Below the pieces are notes generated by a model. It worked only from the letters and a program-made list of their open reading frames with translations. It did no database searches and was not told the DNA's origin. A DNA stretch of 19,043 bases from Acetobacteraceae bacterium. Its GTDB lineage: Bacteria; Pseudomonadota; Alphaproteobacteria; Acetobacterales; Acetobacteraceae. Position 1 is the first letter of the stretch. Each line of letters starts with the position of its first letter. Position numbers and translations under genes: made by a program. Where the stretch lies: positions 1 through 19,043 of the forward strand of contig DNXO01000163.1 of NCBI GenBank assembly GCA_003506895.1, given 5' to 3'. This document shows positions 17,496 to 19,043 of the stretch, in pieces.

Positions 17496-18191
17496 TTAGT
17501 GGATTTCACCAGACTTGCGCAGCGCCTCGCGCAGCTTCGCCGGCGTGAAGTCGGGGGACTTGCAGACATCCAGGATCACCGCCTCACGCCGCGACACCAG
17601 GTCGATCGCCGCGGGCAGCTTGCGGACGGCATCGGCGGGAATCACCACCGCACCATGGAAATCCGCGTGGATCACGTCGTCATGCGCAACCTGCATGCCG
17701 AAGATGTTCACCGGCTTGCCAAAATCCACCATATGCACGTGCGCATGGCTCGGCCCGATCCGGCCGCCGATCATCTGATAACCCGGTGCCCACATATCCA
17801 GGTCGCGGAACGACCCGTTGGTGACGCAACCGATCGACCCCAGCGCCTTGTGGATTGTGGACTGGACCTCACCCCAATAGGCGCCATAACCGACGCGGCC
17901 GTCGATGTCCTGCAACACCGCGATGGTGGGGAAGTCTACCCGAGCGACGTAGTCGTACCAATCGGCGCGGTCGGTGACCTTGGAGCGCGGCGGTTCGGTT
18001 GCGCGGATCATGCCCACGCGCGCCAGGCCGACGATCGGCTTGGCCTTGGGGTCGATGCACACCATCGGTTCTACCGTGAAGCCGATCGCCCGCCGCTCCG
18101 GCACCACGACCTCCAATCCGTTGCAGATGGTGGGCGTGTCCCATTGGGCCAGCACATCCAGGTCGGCCTGGGTGAAGGGGTATTCGGCCAT
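17496..18191 (-). CDS. RraA/HMG-aldolase-like family protein
   Basis: A 231-residue member of the RraA-like superfamily, which includes 4-hydroxy-4-methyl-2-oxoglutarate/oxaloacetate aldolases, metal-dependent lyases of 2-oxo acids, and the RNase E regulator RraA. Visible features are LDTPTICNGLE-like sequence near the N-terminus (WDTPTICNGLE), YGAYWGEVQSTIHKALGSIG at about 102-121, and NGSFRDLD at 125-132 with the conserved Arg129-Asp130. HDDVIHADFHGAVVIP at about 170-185 fits the family's HPGD.I.AD..GVVVIP pattern. The frame extends to 18242, but the ATG at 18191 is preceded by AGAGGA at seven bases. It diverges from the racemase-family gene, and the shared promoter region suggests joint control. 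Aldolase/lyase activity is more likely than RNase regulation given the metabolic neighbours. Confidence 0.82.
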   Translation of the reverse strand: MAEYPFTQADLDVLAQWDTPTICNGLEVVVPERRAIGFTVEPMVCIDPKAKPIVGLARVGMIRATEPPRSKVTDRADWYDYVARVDFPTIAVLQDIDGRVGYGAYWGEVQSTIHKALGSIGCVTNGSFRDLDMWAPGYQMIGGRIGPSHAHVHMVDFGKPVNIFGMQVAHDDVIHADFHGAVVIPADAVRKLPAAIDLVSRREAVILDVCKSPDFTPAKLREALRKSGEIH

Positions 18192-18219
18192 GACGGTTTC
18201 CTCTCTCCAAAAAACTGAC

Positions 18220-18246
18220 GAACATACTCGCCCAGCGGGCATGTTC
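18220..18246. promoter_or_regulatory. Inverted repeat, candidate operator
   Basis: GAACAT and ATGTTC form six-base arms separated by 15 bases, with an inner GCCC/GGGC pair around AGC (an unpaired ACTC lies on one side). It lies in the 71-bp spacer between the divergent RraA-like and racemase-family genes, where a shared regulator would bind. No regulator gene is in the window. Confidence 0.4.
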
Positions 18247-18254
18247 GGGGCAAG

Positions 18255-18264
18255 ATGACGTCAT
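18255..18264. promoter_or_regulatory. ATGACGTCAT palindrome at a start codon
   Basis: A perfect ten-base palindrome whose last two bases are the first two of the racemase-family start codon. Position in the divergent spacer suggests a possible repressor site, but a ten-base palindrome can occur by chance. Confidence 0.25.
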
Positions 18265-18988
18265 GACATCCATCGCAACTGGTGGCAAAGCCATCTACGG
18301 CGCTCCGCTCGGCATTCTGATGCTAGAGGCGCGTTTTCCCCGCATTCCCGGCGATATGGGCAATGCCACGACATGGCCGTTTCCGGTGCTGTACCGGGTG
18401 GTGAAGGGCGCTAGCCCGGAGCGGGTGGTGCTTCATGGGGCAGTCGGGCTGTTGCCGGACTTCCTGGACGCGGCCGCCGAACTGGTGTCGTTCGGGGCGG
18501 AGGCGATCACCACCAACTGCGGGTTTCTGTCGCTGTTCCAGCGGGAGATCGCGGCCCATGTCGGTGTTCCGGTCGCGACGAGTTCGTTGATACAGATCCC
18601 GTGGGTGCAGGCGACACTGCCGCCCGGCAAACGGGTGGGGGTGATTACCGTGTCCGGGTCGTCGCTGACGCCGCGCCACCTGGAAGCGGCGGGCGCGCCC
18701 GTGGACACGCCGTTCGTCGGAACCGAGGACGGGGACGAGTTCTTCCGGGTGCTAATCCTGGCGGAGAAGCAGGACATGGATGTGGGTTTGGCGGCGCGGG
18801 ACATTTTGAACGCGGGACGGCGGTTGTTGGCGTCGCACCCGGATGTCGGCGCGATCGTGCTGGAGTGTACCAATATGCCGCCTTACGCGCATGCGCTGCG
18901 GGAGGCGCTGGGGGTGCCGGTTTATGACGTGTATTCGCTGATTACCTGGTTGCACGCTGGGATCAGGCCGCGGGATTTTGGGGTGTAG
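18263..18988 (+). CDS. Aspartate/glutamate racemase family protein
   Basis: A 241-residue protein of the Asp/Glu/hydantoin racemase superfamily, cofactor-independent enzymes that use two cysteines as acid and base. Cys86 in ITTNCGFLS and Cys202 in IVLECTNMPPYA occupy the two expected positions. The middle segment KRVGVITVSGSSLTPRHLEAAG and the C-terminal GVPVYDVYSLITW are typical of the uncharacterised branch of the superfamily rather than of MurI. Maleate isomerases and arylmalonate decarboxylases are relatives. The ATG at 18263 has only a weak upstream purine stretch (GGGG about 12 bases away), so translation may be modest. It is divergent from the RraA-like gene. The exact substrate cannot be inferred. 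Confidence 0.82.
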   Translation: MTSIATGGKAIYGAPLGILMLEARFPRIPGDMGNATTWPFPVLYRVVKGASPERVVLHGAVGLLPDFLDAAAELVSFGAEAITTNCGFLSLFQREIAAHVGVPVATSSLIQIPWVQATLPPGKRVGVITVSGSSLTPRHLEAAGAPVDTPFVGTEDGDEFFRVLILAEKQDMDVGLAARDILNAGRRLLASHPDVGAIVLECTNMPPYAHALREALGVPVYDVYSLITWLHAGIRPRDFGV

Positions 18989-19003
18989 GCGGACTCGTAC
19001 CAG

Positions 19004-19043
19004 CCGCCCGAAGCTTCGACTCTTTTGTCAGTCGGCGGGCGGC
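19004..19043. repeat. 40-nt palindromic repeat, copy 2
   Basis: The second copy of the element at 8432, 38 of 40 bases identical and in the same orientation. Here the outer stem is eight base pairs (GCCGCCCG from 19003 with CGGGCGGC), and T/A closes the apical loop, so the fold is more stable than in copy 1. It lies 15 bp after the stop of the racemase-family gene and ends exactly at the window edge, so any continuation is unseen. In this place it may act as a 3'-end stabiliser or transcription barrier. Confidence 0.75.

Noticed and set aside
17496..18191. RraA-like protein as a true RNase E inhibitor
   Set aside because: It is considerably longer than RraA and sits among metabolic genes, which fits the aldolase-like branch better.
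1..19043. CRISPR array, tRNA or rRNA genes
   Set aside because: No regularly spaced short repeats and no tRNA cloverleaf or rRNA-like sequence found on reading both strands.

Overview
The window reads as high-GC chromosomal DNA from an alphaproteobacterium, plausibly Acetobacteraceae/Rhodospirillales. The class rests on the co-oriented cell-envelope and DNA-repair block lpxC-bamD-recN-ligA, a gene order typical of Alphaproteobacteria, and on an alphaproteobacterial-type PyrE. The family is a guess from general character, not from a marker gene.

Left part (about 1-8300), all real genes on the minus strand. Transcription runs lpxC (lipid A synthesis), bamD (outer membrane protein assembly lipoprotein), recN (double-strand break repair), ligA (NAD-dependent DNA ligase). 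Next comes a short plus-strand remnant of an ISAs1-family transposase that collides with the end of ligA. After it lie pyrE (pyrimidine synthesis) and a class I/II PLP aminotransferase. The first ~250 bases hold no gene I can support.

Middle (about 8300-15900). A glycosyltransferase gene on the plus strand has a good sigma70-like promoter, followed immediately by a 40-nt palindromic repeat in the presumed leader. Its 3' end overlaps by 65 bp the 3' end of a converging two-gene minus-strand operon. That operon encodes an SNF2-type helicase resembling DrmD and a large Eco57I-like N6-adenine DNA methyltransferase resembling DrmMI. In class 1 DISARM phage defence these two accompany drmA, drmB and drmC. 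None of those three is in this window, so the pair is either a fragment of a larger locus or a stand-alone two-gene helicase-methylase system. It is the main candidate for something undescribed.

Right part (about 15880-19043), a small metabolic group. An SDR oxidoreductase and an enoyl-CoA hydratase/isomerase form a tight plus-strand operon ending at a strong GC hairpin. Converging on it is an RraA/HMG-aldolase-like gene, which is divergently paired with an Asp/Glu racemase-family gene across a 71-bp spacer rich in inverted repeats. This looks like acyl-CoA or keto-acid metabolism, but the substrate cannot be read from the sequence. A second copy of the 40-nt palindromic repeat (38/40 identical) lies 15 bp after the last stop codon and ends exactly at the window edge.
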